Origin: Gammaproteobacteria bacterium UBA7310
GTDB lineage: Bacteria; Pseudomonadota; Gammaproteobacteria; Pseudomonadales; Ketobacteraceae
NCBI GenBank assembly: GCA_002471665.1
Contig: DKQK01000075.1
Span: 1 to 39,559 of the forward strand
Length of the DNA: 39,559 nt
Direction of reading: 5' to 3'
The notes under the pieces were generated by a model. It saw nothing but the letters and a program-made list of their open reading frames with translations. It made no database searches and had not been told where the DNA came from. Below are positions 7,795 through 16,319 of the stretch, in pieces. Numbering within the stretch: the stretch's first letter is position 1; each line of letters begins with the position of its first letter. The translations under genes were made by a program, and so were the position numbers.

Positions 7795-8067
7795 ATGAAA
7801 GTAAAACACCACATTCTCGGTTTGGCTTTGATGGTGCTGTTCAGTGCAACGGCGTTCGGGCAAAGTAAAGTCGAGCATTGGCTGCTGGCGGAGGTCAGTT
7901 CTTCCGATGCGGCGCAGATTGTTATTAAGAAAACCGGCGGCAAGGTACTCAAGGTAACGGAAGAGGAAAGAAACGGGCGCGGGGTATACCGGGTCAAGGT
8001 GTTGTTGCCGGAAGGGCGGGTAAAGACCGTGTTCGTAAGCAAGGAAACCGGCGGGATTGGAGGCTAG
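7795..8067 (+). CDS. Exported PepSY-domain protein
   Basis: 90 residues from the ATG at 7795; an ATG at 7771 preceded by AAGG would add eight residues. A signal peptide is clear (MKVKHH, hydrophobic ILGLALMVLF, then SATAFGQ). The mature part (AAQIVIKKTGGKVLKVTEEE, then YRVKVLLPEGRVKTVFV) has the beta-alpha pattern of PepSY domains. Such small periplasmic proteins are often encoded with PhoP/PhoQ-like pairs and are thought to inhibit proteases or modulate the sensor. The stop is 6 bases before the GTG of the response regulator, with the regulator's ribosome site (GGAGG) inside the end of this gene, so they are one operon. Confidence 0.82.
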   Translation: MKVKHHILGLALMVLFSATAFGQSKVEHWLLAEVSSSDAAQIVIKKTGGKVLKVTEEERNGRGVYRVKVLLPEGRVKTVFVSKETGGIGG

Positions 8068-8073
8068 ATAACC

Positions 8074-8748
8074 GTGCGCGTATTGGTGGTAGAAGACGAG
8101 CAGCACCTACGGGAACAGTTGGTGACCGTGTTACAGAAAAAGGGCTACAGCGTTGATCAGGCCGGGGATGGGGAGGAAGGTCAGTACTATGGTCGGGAGT
8201 ATCAATATGATGTTGCCATTGTTGATCTGGGCTTACCCAAACTCAGTGGTATTGAGTTGATTCGTGATCTGCGCAGCAGGAATATCAATTACCCCATTTT
8301 GATTCTCACCGCCCGCGGACATTGGCAGGATAAGGTGGATGGCCTGGAAGCCGGGGCGGATGATTATGTGGTGAAACCTTTCGAAGTGGAGGAGGTACTG
8401 GCGCGCCTGAATGCCCTGATCCGGCGTTCTGCCGGTCACGCCAAACCGGTGGTGTCGGTGGGCGGTATCGAGTTGGATACGGCCGCGCAGAAAGTGTCGT
8501 TGCAGGGCGCTCCGGTGGAACTCACCAGCTTTGAATACAAAGTATTGGAATATCTGATGCTGCGCCCGGGCGAAGTGGTTTCAAAAACAGTGTTGACCGA
8601 GCATATTTACGCCCAGGACTTTGACCGGGATAGCAATACCATTGAGGTGTTCATTGGCCGCTTGCGCAAAAAACTGGATCCCGACAATCAGCTGAAACCC
8701 ATCGAAACCCTGCGAGGCCGTGGTTACCGTTTTGCACTGGAGGCATAA
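8074..8748 (+). CDS. PhoP-like OmpR-family response regulator
   Basis: 224 residues from a GTG at 8074, preceded by GGAGG. The receiver domain (1-115) has the acidic pair E7-D8, phosphoacceptor D51 (VDLGLP), T79 (LTA) and K101 (VVKPF). The C-terminal winged helix (about 125-222) shows LTSFEYKVLEYLM, the recognition helix region SNTIEVFIGRLRKKL and the wing RGRGYRF. It is the PhoP branch of the OmpR family by overall sequence. It likely binds the 11-bp direct repeat at 7728-7745 and is phosphorylated by the kinase encoded 3 bases downstream. PhoP-type systems respond to low Mg2+, acid or membrane-active peptides; the signal here is not known. Confidence 0.92.
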   Translation: MRVLVVEDEQHLREQLVTVLQKKGYSVDQAGDGEEGQYYGREYQYDVAIVDLGLPKLSGIELIRDLRSRNINYPILILTARGHWQDKVDGLEAGADDYVVKPFEVEEVLARLNALIRRSAGHAKPVVSVGGIELDTAAQKVSLQGAPVELTSFEYKVLEYLMLRPGEVVSKTVLTEHIYAQDFDRDSNTIEVFIGRLRKKLDPDNQLKPIETLRGRGYRFALEA

Positions 8749-8751
8749 ATC

Positions 8752-10092
8752 TTGTTGTCTCTGAGAGTCCGGTTTGTGCTGGCGGCAGCATTGATCCTGG
8801 CGCTTTTTTCCGTCAGTGCGGGCTGGATACTGCGGGAGTCTTTTCAAGCCAGTATCCTGGACCGTGCCCGTGAACAGTTGAAGCTGCAGATGTTTGGGCT
8901 GATTGCTACGGTCGATTATGAAGCCGGGCAACTGGTGATTCCTGATACGTTGGCGGATCCCCGGTTTAATCAACTGAACTCCGGGCTGCTCGCCACCATC
9001 CTGCATCAGGGTAAACCGGTATGGAAATCACGCTCGGTTTTGGTGGAAGTGTTTCCGGATCCTCCCTTATCTGAACCCGGGCAATGGATTTTTCGGCAGG
9101 TACAGGATCAGTCAGGTAAAAACTACTATCAACTTTCCATCAGCGTCTATTGGGAAGAGGATTCTGCCGCGACTCCTTATACCTTTGTGGTGCGTGAATG
9201 GGATCAGCCTTATGTTGCGCAAATCAAAAGTTTTGAAAATACGCTCTGGGTTTGGTTGGGTGGTTTGGTGGTGGCGGCGATCGTTCTGGTTTTTGGCTTG
9301 TTGAACCTGGGGTTTCGTCCGTTCCGTCGATTGGCGTCAGAGCTCAATGGTGTGGAGCAGGGGCGCCAGCAGCGCATTGATCGAGTCTACCCCCAAGAAG
9401 TCATGCCGGTGGTGAACAATCTCAATCGTCTGGTGGAGCATGAGCGCTCGATGCGGGAACGCTACAAGAACAGCCTGGGTGACCTGGCCCATAGCCTGAA
9501 AACGCCATTGGCGGTGTTGAAAGGGCTGGAGCTGGAATCCCCGCAGACATGGGCACAGCAGGCGCAGACGTTGCGTGACCAGGTGCTGCGGATGGATGAG
9601 ATCGTCAATTATCAGTTGAAGCGCGCCATATCGGCGGTACCCCAGGTCAGTGGGCAAGGGGCAGTGTTGTTGGACATGTATGAGCGGATGAGCAAGGTGC
9701 TCACCAAGGTACACAGCGATAAGACCATTCAGTTTGAGCAGGATATCCGCTCAGGTTTGCGCATGCCCTGGGATGATGGCGATACGCTGGAGGTATTGGG
9801 CAATCTTATGGATAACGCCTGCAAGTATGGTGGTCATCGTGTACGGGTCAGCGGGCGCATTCAGGGCGGGCAGATCCGGGTGGCGGTGGAAGATGACGGC
9901 CCCGGAATAAAAGACGGAGATGAAGACCGAATCCTGAGGCGGGGGGTAAGGCGGGATGAACGGGAAACCGGCCAGGGTATTGGCTTGGCGGTGGTGGCCG
10001 ATATTGTCTCGGCGTCCGCCGGCACACTCACTATCGAGCGTTCCAGCCTGGGGGGCGCCTGTTTTCTGATTCGGCTTCCTCTTAATTGGTGA
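8752..10092 (+). CDS. PhoQ-like sensor histidine kinase
   Basis: 446 residues from a TTG at 8752, supported by GGAGG in the end of the regulator gene. The order is: membrane segment (about 7-26), periplasmic sensor (about 30-160), second membrane segment (about 164-188), HAMP-like linker, dimerisation domain with LAHSLKTPL (H247), and ATPase domain with N-box NLMDNACKYG, G1 DDGPGI and G2 GQGIGLAV. The H-box form HSLKTP, rather than HELRTP, is characteristic of PhoQ-type kinases. It pairs with the adjacent PhoP-like regulator. Its gene converges with the hybrid kinase gene, leaving only 12 bases between the stops. Confidence 0.92.
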   Translation: MLSLRVRFVLAAALILALFSVSAGWILRESFQASILDRAREQLKLQMFGLIATVDYEAGQLVIPDTLADPRFNQLNSGLLATILHQGKPVWKSRSVLVEVFPDPPLSEPGQWIFRQVQDQSGKNYYQLSISVYWEEDSAATPYTFVVREWDQPYVAQIKSFENTLWVWLGGLVVAAIVLVFGLLNLGFRPFRRLASELNGVEQGRQQRIDRVYPQEVMPVVNNLNRLVEHERSMRERYKNSLGDLAHSLKTPLAVLKGLELESPQTWAQQAQTLRDQVLRMDEIVNYQLKRAISAVPQVSGQGAVLLDMYERMSKVLTKVHSDKTIQFEQDIRSGLRMPWDDGDTLEVLGNLMDNACKYGGHRVRVSGRIQGGQIRVAVEDDGPGIKDGDEDRILRRGVRRDERETGQGIGLAVVADIVSASAGTLTIERSSLGGACFLIRLPLNW

Positions 10093-10104
10093 GTACGGCC
10101 ATGG

Positions 10105-12498
10105 TCAGTGGGCGTCGGTGTCGTAGCTGAGCCAGCGGTTGATCGCAGCGATCAGAATAGCCTGGTTGAACGGCTTCTTGATGTAATCATTCATACCGGC
10201 ACTGATGCAGTTTTCCCGGTCACCGGGGTTCGTATTTGCAGTTACCGCGATGATTGGAATGGACGCATTGCGGTTGTTCAATTGGCGAACCTGGCGGGCG
10301 GCTTCAAAACCGTCCATGATCGGCATCTGGCAATCCATAAACACCAGGTCATACTCACGTTTTTCCATCATGGTCACGGCTTCCTTGCCATTACCGGCGG
10401 CGAATACCTGGAAACCCAGCTTTTTCAGCTGGCCTTCCATCACCAGTTTGTTCACATAGTTGTCTTCCACCACCAAAATGTCGATTTTTTCCGGTTTGAT
10501 GGTATCTGAAATCTGATTGGCCTGGCGGTATTGATCTTCCGCCGGCTTGAAGGCCAGAGTCAGTACCACCTGTGTCCCCTCATTGACGACGGAGCGGAAT
10601 TCCAGCTTGCCCTGTAACAGGGTCACGATTTTCTGGCACAGAGCCAGGCCGATACCCAGCCCGCCTTTGCGGCGGGTTAGGGAGCCATCGGCCTGTTTAA
10701 ATGAATTAAAGATGTCGGATTGCAGGGATTCCGGTACTCCGCACCCGGAATCGCGGATGACGAACTGCAGCTTTTCCAGCTCATCATCGCCGGATTGCAG
10801 GTAGGTTACCTCGAACCGGATAAAGCCCTGATCGGTAAATTTGAAGGCATTATCCAGCAGGTGATCCAATAGCAGGCGCAACTTGTCTTCGTCACCTGCC
10901 AGCGTCATGGGGATTTTGTTATCCAGTTTGAAATCGAAATCCAGATCCTGCATCGACGCCCGCCCCCGGTAATGCATGGCGATTTCCTGCAGACATTCCT
11001 TAATTCGAAACGGGAACTCATTGGGTTTGGCGATCCCGGATTCCAACTGGGTGTAGGTCAGAATGTTTTCAACCATACCCATCATATCGCGGCTGGAGCG
11101 GCTGATGGTACTCAGGTATTTGACCTGTTCAGTATTGAGATCCGTGTGCTCAAGTAATTCGTAGGCGCCAAATATTCCGTTCATGGGAGTGCGCAGTTCG
11201 TGGCTGATGGTGGAAAGGAACTCATCTTTAAAGCGGTTGCTGGCAGCCAGTTTGGCGTTGGTTTCTTCCAACCGGTGTTTTGCCTCCTGTTCGACCTGGA
11301 TGCGCTCCGCCTGCAGCACATTGATGCGGTCGCCCAGCGCCAGCCCTAACAGGATGGTTTCCACCAGTGCGCCCATGTGTACGCTGAACAAGGTGATTTT
11401 ATTGAGTGGAAACACCCCGGATATGGTCAGCACCCAGCAGGCGCTGCCGATGATGACACTGATCCAGGCAGTGAGGAAAAAACGCGCCGTTTTCAGCCCC
11501 CGCATCAACCCCAGGGTGCCAGCAGACAGGCCAGCAAAGCAGAATATTATCGTCAATAGATTGGCGGAATTGGGCAGCATCAGTTTGCCGGTCAGCAGGA
11601 TCAGTAGGATGTCGATACCTCCGATCAGAATCAGAAAGCTGAACGCTTTGTGGTGCAACGGCATGTTGTCGCGGGTGTTGAGAAACTTCTGGCAGAAGAT
11701 GGCACCCATGCAGACGCTGAACAGCGTCAGAATGAAATGGATTCGGTAGGAAGCCAGGAACTCGTTGCCCATAAACAACATTTCCCGCAGCAGCCCGTCA
11801 TGGGACAGGGTCCATAACCCCAGGGAAGTGATGTAGGCCACGTAGTAGAGATAACTGCTTTTACGGGTGGAGAAATACAGAAACAGGTTAAACAGGCCCA
11901 TCACCAGAAAAGCGCCGTAAAACAGCGAGGACAGCGCCATCATTACCCGTTCGCTTTTTAACTGGCTGTTGGGGGTGCGCAGATGCATGGGAACGAACAG
12001 GGGAGAATCGCTGTTGACCCTGAGGTACAGCGTTTGCCGGTCATGGCTTTGCGGAATAAGGAAACAGGGGCGGGAACAATGCAGTTTGCTGGTCATGGGG
12101 TCGCCGTACCCCGACATTTGTTGATCCAGCAGTGTGTTTTCGGCAAAGCGGTACAGTGTGATGTGTTTGAGGTGCGGGTAGCCCAGCTCCAGAATCATGT
12201 CTGAGTTGCCCTCAGTGAAATCCAGATCGAATCGGAACCAGAATACGGAGTGGGTTCTGCCCAGATAGGGGGTTTCCACAAACAGGGGCTCAAATTGACG
12301 ATCGAAGTCCGTTGACCGGACATCCTCCACCAGCAGGGTACCGGAAGGATCCTCCAACATACGCAGATGCCTGCCCAGAGGCAGGTTATTCACTTCGGCG
12401 GTGGGTATCGGCGCGAAATTGGAAACGGCACCTGCAAGCGCGCTGGCAAGCATCAGTGTCAGGAACAGTAACGGTTGGAATATGCGAGAATTCAACAT
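10105..12498 (-). CDS. Hybrid sensor kinase with 7TM-DISM sensor and receiver domain
   Basis: 797 residues. A signal peptide (MLNSRIFQPLLFLTLMLASA) precedes a periplasmic 7TMR-DISM extracellular domain (about 40-175). Seven membrane helices follow (about 185-390), then a coiled linker. The HisKA domain carries ISHELRTPMNG with H433. The HATPase domain shows HLLDNAFKFT, RDSGCGVP and KGGLGIGLALC. A C-terminal receiver has ILVVEDN, phosphoacceptor D722 (VFMDCQMPIMDG) and KKPFN. I start at 12498; the frame is open for 56 codons upstream, but that part lacks family character and would hide the signal peptide. There is no HPt domain, so a separate phosphotransfer partner is needed. It is divergent from the DyP-P450 unit, and its ligand is unknown. 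Confidence 0.9.
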   Translation of the reverse strand: MLNSRIFQPLLFLTLMLASALAGAVSNFAPIPTAEVNNLPLGRHLRMLEDPSGTLLVEDVRSTDFDRQFEPLFVETPYLGRTHSVFWFRFDLDFTEGNSDMILELGYPHLKHITLYRFAENTLLDQQMSGYGDPMTSKLHCSRPCFLIPQSHDRQTLYLRVNSDSPLFVPMHLRTPNSQLKSERVMMALSSLFYGAFLVMGLFNLFLYFSTRKSSYLYYVAYITSLGLWTLSHDGLLREMLFMGNEFLASYRIHFILTLFSVCMGAIFCQKFLNTRDNMPLHHKAFSFLILIGGIDILLILLTGKLMLPNSANLLTIIFCFAGLSAGTLGLMRGLKTARFFLTAWISVIIGSACWVLTISGVFPLNKITLFSVHMGALVETILLGLALGDRINVLQAERIQVEQEAKHRLEETNAKLAASNRFKDEFLSTISHELRTPMNGIFGAYELLEHTDLNTEQVKYLSTISRSSRDMMGMVENILTYTQLESGIAKPNEFPFRIKECLQEIAMHYRGRASMQDLDFDFKLDNKIPMTLAGDEDKLRLLLDHLLDNAFKFTDQGFIRFEVTYLQSGDDELEKLQFVIRDSGCGVPESLQSDIFNSFKQADGSLTRRKGGLGIGLALCQKIVTLLQGKLEFRSVVNEGTQVVLTLAFKPAEDQYRQANQISDTIKPEKIDILVVEDNYVNKLVMEGQLKKLGFQVFAAGNGKEAVTMMEKREYDLVFMDCQMPIMDGFEAARQVRQLNNRNASIPIIAVTANTNPGDRENCISAGMNDYIKKPFNQAILIAAINRWLSYDTDAH

Positions 12499-12752
12499 GC
12501 CCCCAGGCACTCTCTGCAATTGCTCATCTTGTGGGTCTGTAAGCTCAAGTTGGTCTAAGTCTAGTAAAAAAAATCTTAAGTGATCGAAATTTAATGTTTT
12601 TTTTTGCAAGATTGTCAGTGGATTAGCCGCAAAATACATAAAACAACGAAAGCTGTTTACAACCATTTCATCAAGTGTTTTTATTAAACCAGAAAAGTGA
12701 AGTAGTTCTCATTTTTCTGTTATTAATTCAATCAGTACACAAGGATCTCGGG

Positions 12753-13352
12753 ATGCCACAAATTCAGGACTCTCGTTACTTGGGTGGTGTGAATGAAATT
12801 ACCATCATCACCACCATCAAAAGGGGCCGCACGCCGGAAGGTGTAATGACCTACAAGCAGCGTCTTCAGTCAGTACTGGAATCGGTTTTAAATCGTGAAT
12901 TGAAAGGCATTCCAACGCCGATCCGGCTGGTGCAGACCATCCATTTTGCCCGCTGGGTGATCTGGACGGAGCCGTCTTCAGGAGAGGACAAACTGATTTT
13001 CACCTCGAACTATGACGGCAGCATGTGGCAGTACCTGCGGGATTTCTCCACGCTGATTGCCGATGACATGGATCGGGTGTGGAATAATTGTGTGGGTTAC
13101 CCTGAGCAAGGTTGCCGTGACTTTGATGCGTTTTGGCACTACGTTAAAGCGCATCAGGTTGAAACCACCGCTTTTTATGCCGCCATACCGGACGAGACTC
13201 TGCTTGAAAGGCAGGCCCTGCGCCGCTTCAAATTAAATTTCGACGCTTTCATGGCGCAATGGCAGGCAGATGATCGGCTGAATAAAGGTGATGATTTCAG
13301 GAAAGCCTTTGACCTCTTTGTGTTGAATAATCAGTCCTATCTCAATTCATGA
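12753..13352 (+). CDS. DyP-associated protein, probable ferredoxin-like fold
   Basis: 199 residues from the ATG at 12753, supported by AAGGA in the right place; the frame is open for 26 more codons to 12675. The sequence has no signal peptide. A core TIHFARWVIW followed by LIFTSNYDGSMWQYLRDF resembles small domains found near DyP-type peroxidases and related heme proteins, probably a ferredoxin-like alpha/beta barrel. I see no certain catalytic residue. It stands 21 bases before the DyP-P450 fusion gene and must be co-transcribed with it. It may be a subunit, substrate-binding partner or chaperone of the fusion. The family assignment is from memory of the motif and is moderate. Confidence 0.68.
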   Translation: MPQIQDSRYLGGVNEITIITTIKRGRTPEGVMTYKQRLQSVLESVLNRELKGIPTPIRLVQTIHFARWVIWTEPSSGEDKLIFTSNYDGSMWQYLRDFSTLIADDMDRVWNNCVGYPEQGCRDFDAFWHYVKAHQVETTAFYAAIPDETLLERQALRRFKLNFDAFMAQWQADDRLNKGDDFRKAFDLFVLNNQSYLNS

Positions 13353-13373
13353 TGACGAATTCGGAGCGCGACC

Positions 13374-16310
13374 GTGAACCCGGGGAAAAACCAGCTTCAG
13401 CTTGATGATATTCAGGCGCATCTTATTCGCAGCGCCCGGCCCTCTGCCGCCCGCTACTTCTTTCTCACCATTACAGATCCCGTGGCTTTTGCCGGCTTTC
13501 TTGGCCGCGAGGATTTTCAGAAATTAGTGATTTCGGATCAGGCGCTGCATACCGATGGTGGAGCAGGATTAAGCAGCCCTTGTTTTGTGAACGTTGCGTT
13601 TACTTACAGCGGATTGGATCGCATGGGCTTACCGCAGCATTTGCTGGCGCAGTTTCCGCCGGCCTACCGGGACGGGATGGCCAGACGCTCGGCTTTCATT
13701 GGCGATCAGTGGGGGGATGACCCCCGACAATGGGAGGGCTTTTATGGCAGTCGTCATATTCATGTATTGCTGGCGGTAAATTACGTTCCATCACTGGAGG
13801 ACGACTTATCGATTCCACCGGAAGAATGGAGTGAAGCGGCTCAGAAACAGCATTTCTCCAGGATTGAGCAAACCCTTACCGGGTTGTTGGCCGGGGGCAG
13901 TGATTTCCCCGGGGCACAGTGCCTGGCTCAGGAACAGGCTCATGTGATCCGTTACCAGCGGCGAATTCGGGAGCATTTCGGCTTCACCGATGGGGTGTCT
14001 CAGCCGCGTATCAACGATGGTATGCCCGGTTGCGCCATTGGTGGAAAAAAGGCTTCTGCGGAGGCGGATTGGGAGCCTTTGGCGGCGGGTGAGTTTGTGC
14101 TGGGATACTATGATGAACTGGGCTTGAAGAATGACAAGGCGGCGGGGGAGGGCAGGCTTAATCCCATACAGCCCAGGGCAACAGACCCGGCCAGGGCAGC
14201 TTACCAGAAGATAACCATGAACGGCTCGTTTCTGGTGTATCGCAAGCTGGAGCAGGATGTGGCGGGGTTTCGCGACTATTGTGCCGGTGATGACGAGCTG
14301 GCGGCCAGGCTGGTGGGGCGTCAATATGATGGGACTCCGCTGGTATCGGGTCATCCCGGTCCCAAGGATAACGCCTTTGACTTTGGCGATGATCCTCGCG
14401 GCGAACATTGTCCTTATGCCTCCCATGTGCGCCGTGTCAATCCCCGCCTGACCCTGAACGCCGGCGTGAACGACGGCACGACGCTGGTGGACCAGCATCG
14501 TATTATCCGGCGCGGCATGCCTTATGGCTCTTTTATTCAACCTGATCAATGCCATAAAAGTGCACCGGTGGAGCGGCGGGGGTTACATTTTTTCTGCTAC
14601 AACGCCCGTATTGACTCCCAGTTTGAATTTATTCAGAAAAACTGGATCAACAATTGTGATTTTATGCATATGCCGAGTCCTGTGCTGGATCCGGTTGTCG
14701 GCTGCCGCCCACAGAATGATCCCGGACAGTTTTCGTTTAATGCCGAACGCGCACCAGTGTTCGGTTTGAAACAATATGTGCAGCTCAAGGGCGGGGAATA
14801 CTTTTTTACCCCCGGCCGTCGAGGCTTGCAGCAGATTGCCGGGCTGGCGCAACCCGTTGACCCTTTTATCATACCCAAACAGCATATTGATGCCTTTGAT
14901 CCGCTGGCGTCGGACCCTTTGGATGTGGCCCGATATGTGGATGCAAGCGGGCTGATAGCCGGTAAACGTTTTACCAAACTTAAAGTAACTGCCGGCGACG
15001 TCACTACGCCGTATTACTATTTTGCGCACCCCGAAGACGTTATAAAGATATTGTCGCAACCGAATGTGTTTACCAATGATCATTACGCCCGGCGAATTTA
15101 TGGATTGACGGAGAGCGCAATGCTGCTATCGCGTCCAGACTCAGCGCAACGGCAAAAGTTAAAGCATGATACGATCGCGCAACTGGAGCATACGGGTTTT
15201 GTTGATCGCCTGAAGCACATCATAAAGCCCGAAATCGAAGCCATTGGACAGCGCTTTCGGGCTGCTGGTCAGCTTGATCTGGTGGAGGATGTTGCACGCC
15301 GCCTGCCGCTGGTGGTGATCAAGGGTTTCTATGGCGTGGCAGCGCCGCAACCGGTTATGGGGGAAATCCTTTCTAAAACACAGGTGGCACATTTCTTCGA
15401 TAAAACCCATTTTGACGAGTTGCCCTTGTTGTGGCAGCAACGTTACGCCGACTATGGCTTCAAGACCACACCGGATGAAACGCTGTTGTTCTGGGTAAGG
15501 ATGCTGTTCCTGGAGGTATTTCTTAACCAGTACAATGTGGGGTTTATTACCCAGCTGGCAAAAAATGCCACCAATGAGCTGTTACCGCACCTGGAGCAAC
15601 AAATCCAGCAGCGGCTGCATGCTGAGACAAGGGGCGCCAGCATGATGTCGAGATTTATCACACTGTATCGCAATCAATATGGCCTGGAAGGGAGGCAACT
15701 GGTGCTTGCTGTCCGGCAGAGTATATTGGAGTTGATGGTGGGTAGCACGGATACCACGGCGAAAGGCATCAGTATGGTGGTGAAGACATTATTGGATATT
15801 GGCAACGATCTGCCCGGTGGTTTCAGGTGGGTGATTGGTGGCAATACGGATGCACAAAATCTGCTGCAACACTGGCTGGCTGCCGATGAACGGGTCAGGG
15901 CAACGCTTGATGCCAAATTCGATCAGCTGCTCAACAGTGTCATTACCACCTGTTTGCGTAAGAACCCAGTGGCACCGTTGCTGCCACGCTACTGTACCAG
16001 TGGGGCCACCTACACCACCTCAGCAGGTGAAGTCATTAATATTGAGCCGGGGGCGGTGGTGTGTCTGGTATCCCAGGTTACACTGGGGGCAAACCTGAAA
16101 GGGGGTGTCCCGCCTGAGCAAGAGCGGTTTATCTTTATGGATGGTACTCCCCATGGCTGTATGGGGCACGAAATTGCGATGCTGGAAATTCGTGAGGCTC
16201 TGAAAATGTTATTGGCAATCCCACAGGTGCGGCCGGCCGCCGGCGCCCACGGTGTAATGACTGAGAAATACAAAATGCCGGCACGGATGATGTTGCGATG
16301 CAATAGCTAG
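13374..16310 (+). CDS. DyP-type peroxidase fused to cytochrome P450
   Basis: 978 residues from a GTG at 13374, preceded by GGAG. Residues about 10-470 are a full DyP heme peroxidase: ARYFFLTI, FGFTDGVSQP (GxxDG with catalytic D206), NGSFLVYRKLEQDV, the proximal heme region CPYASHVRRVNPR (H351) and an IIRRG arginine (379-380). Residues about 520-978 are a P450: I-helix VGSTDTT (790-795) and the heme-thiolate loop DGTPHGCMGHE with C929. The K-helix ExxR reads TCLR (859-862), so its glutamate is absent. No signal peptide or membrane anchor is visible, so it is probably cytoplasmic. The P450 may use peroxide or a hydroperoxide and not a reductase, by analogy with peroxidase-P450 fusions of oxylipin pathways; the substrate is unknown. 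Confidence 0.9.
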   Translation: MNPGKNQLQLDDIQAHLIRSARPSAARYFFLTITDPVAFAGFLGREDFQKLVISDQALHTDGGAGLSSPCFVNVAFTYSGLDRMGLPQHLLAQFPPAYRDGMARRSAFIGDQWGDDPRQWEGFYGSRHIHVLLAVNYVPSLEDDLSIPPEEWSEAAQKQHFSRIEQTLTGLLAGGSDFPGAQCLAQEQAHVIRYQRRIREHFGFTDGVSQPRINDGMPGCAIGGKKASAEADWEPLAAGEFVLGYYDELGLKNDKAAGEGRLNPIQPRATDPARAAYQKITMNGSFLVYRKLEQDVAGFRDYCAGDDELAARLVGRQYDGTPLVSGHPGPKDNAFDFGDDPRGEHCPYASHVRRVNPRLTLNAGVNDGTTLVDQHRIIRRGMPYGSFIQPDQCHKSAPVERRGLHFFCYNARIDSQFEFIQKNWINNCDFMHMPSPVLDPVVGCRPQNDPGQFSFNAERAPVFGLKQYVQLKGGEYFFTPGRRGLQQIAGLAQPVDPFIIPKQHIDAFDPLASDPLDVARYVDASGLIAGKRFTKLKVTAGDVTTPYYYFAHPEDVIKILSQPNVFTNDHYARRIYGLTESAMLLSRPDSAQRQKLKHDTIAQLEHTGFVDRLKHIIKPEIEAIGQRFRAAGQLDLVEDVARRLPLVVIKGFYGVAAPQPVMGEILSKTQVAHFFDKTHFDELPLLWQQRYADYGFKTTPDETLLFWVRMLFLEVFLNQYNVGFITQLAKNATNELLPHLEQQIQQRLHAETRGASMMSRFITLYRNQYGLEGRQLVLAVRQSILELMVGSTDTTAKGISMVVKTLLDIGNDLPGGFRWVIGGNTDAQNLLQHWLAADERVRATLDAKFDQLLNSVITTCLRKNPVAPLLPRYCTSGATYTTSAGEVINIEPGAVVCLVSQVTLGANLKGGVPPEQERFIFMDGTPHGCMGHEIAMLEIREALKMLLAIPQVRPAAGAHGVMTEKYKMPARMMLRCNS

Positions 16311-16319
16311 CGTACTTGG

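Noticed and set aside
12499..12752. Promoters in the gap between the hybrid kinase and the DyP unit
   Set aside because: The 254 bases are AT-rich with poly-A/T runs, but no -35/-10 pair with acceptable spacing stood out on either strand.
13806..14555. 249-codon minus-strand frame
   Set aside because: It lies opposite the DyP domain with all catalytic motifs in the other frame; it is a shadow.
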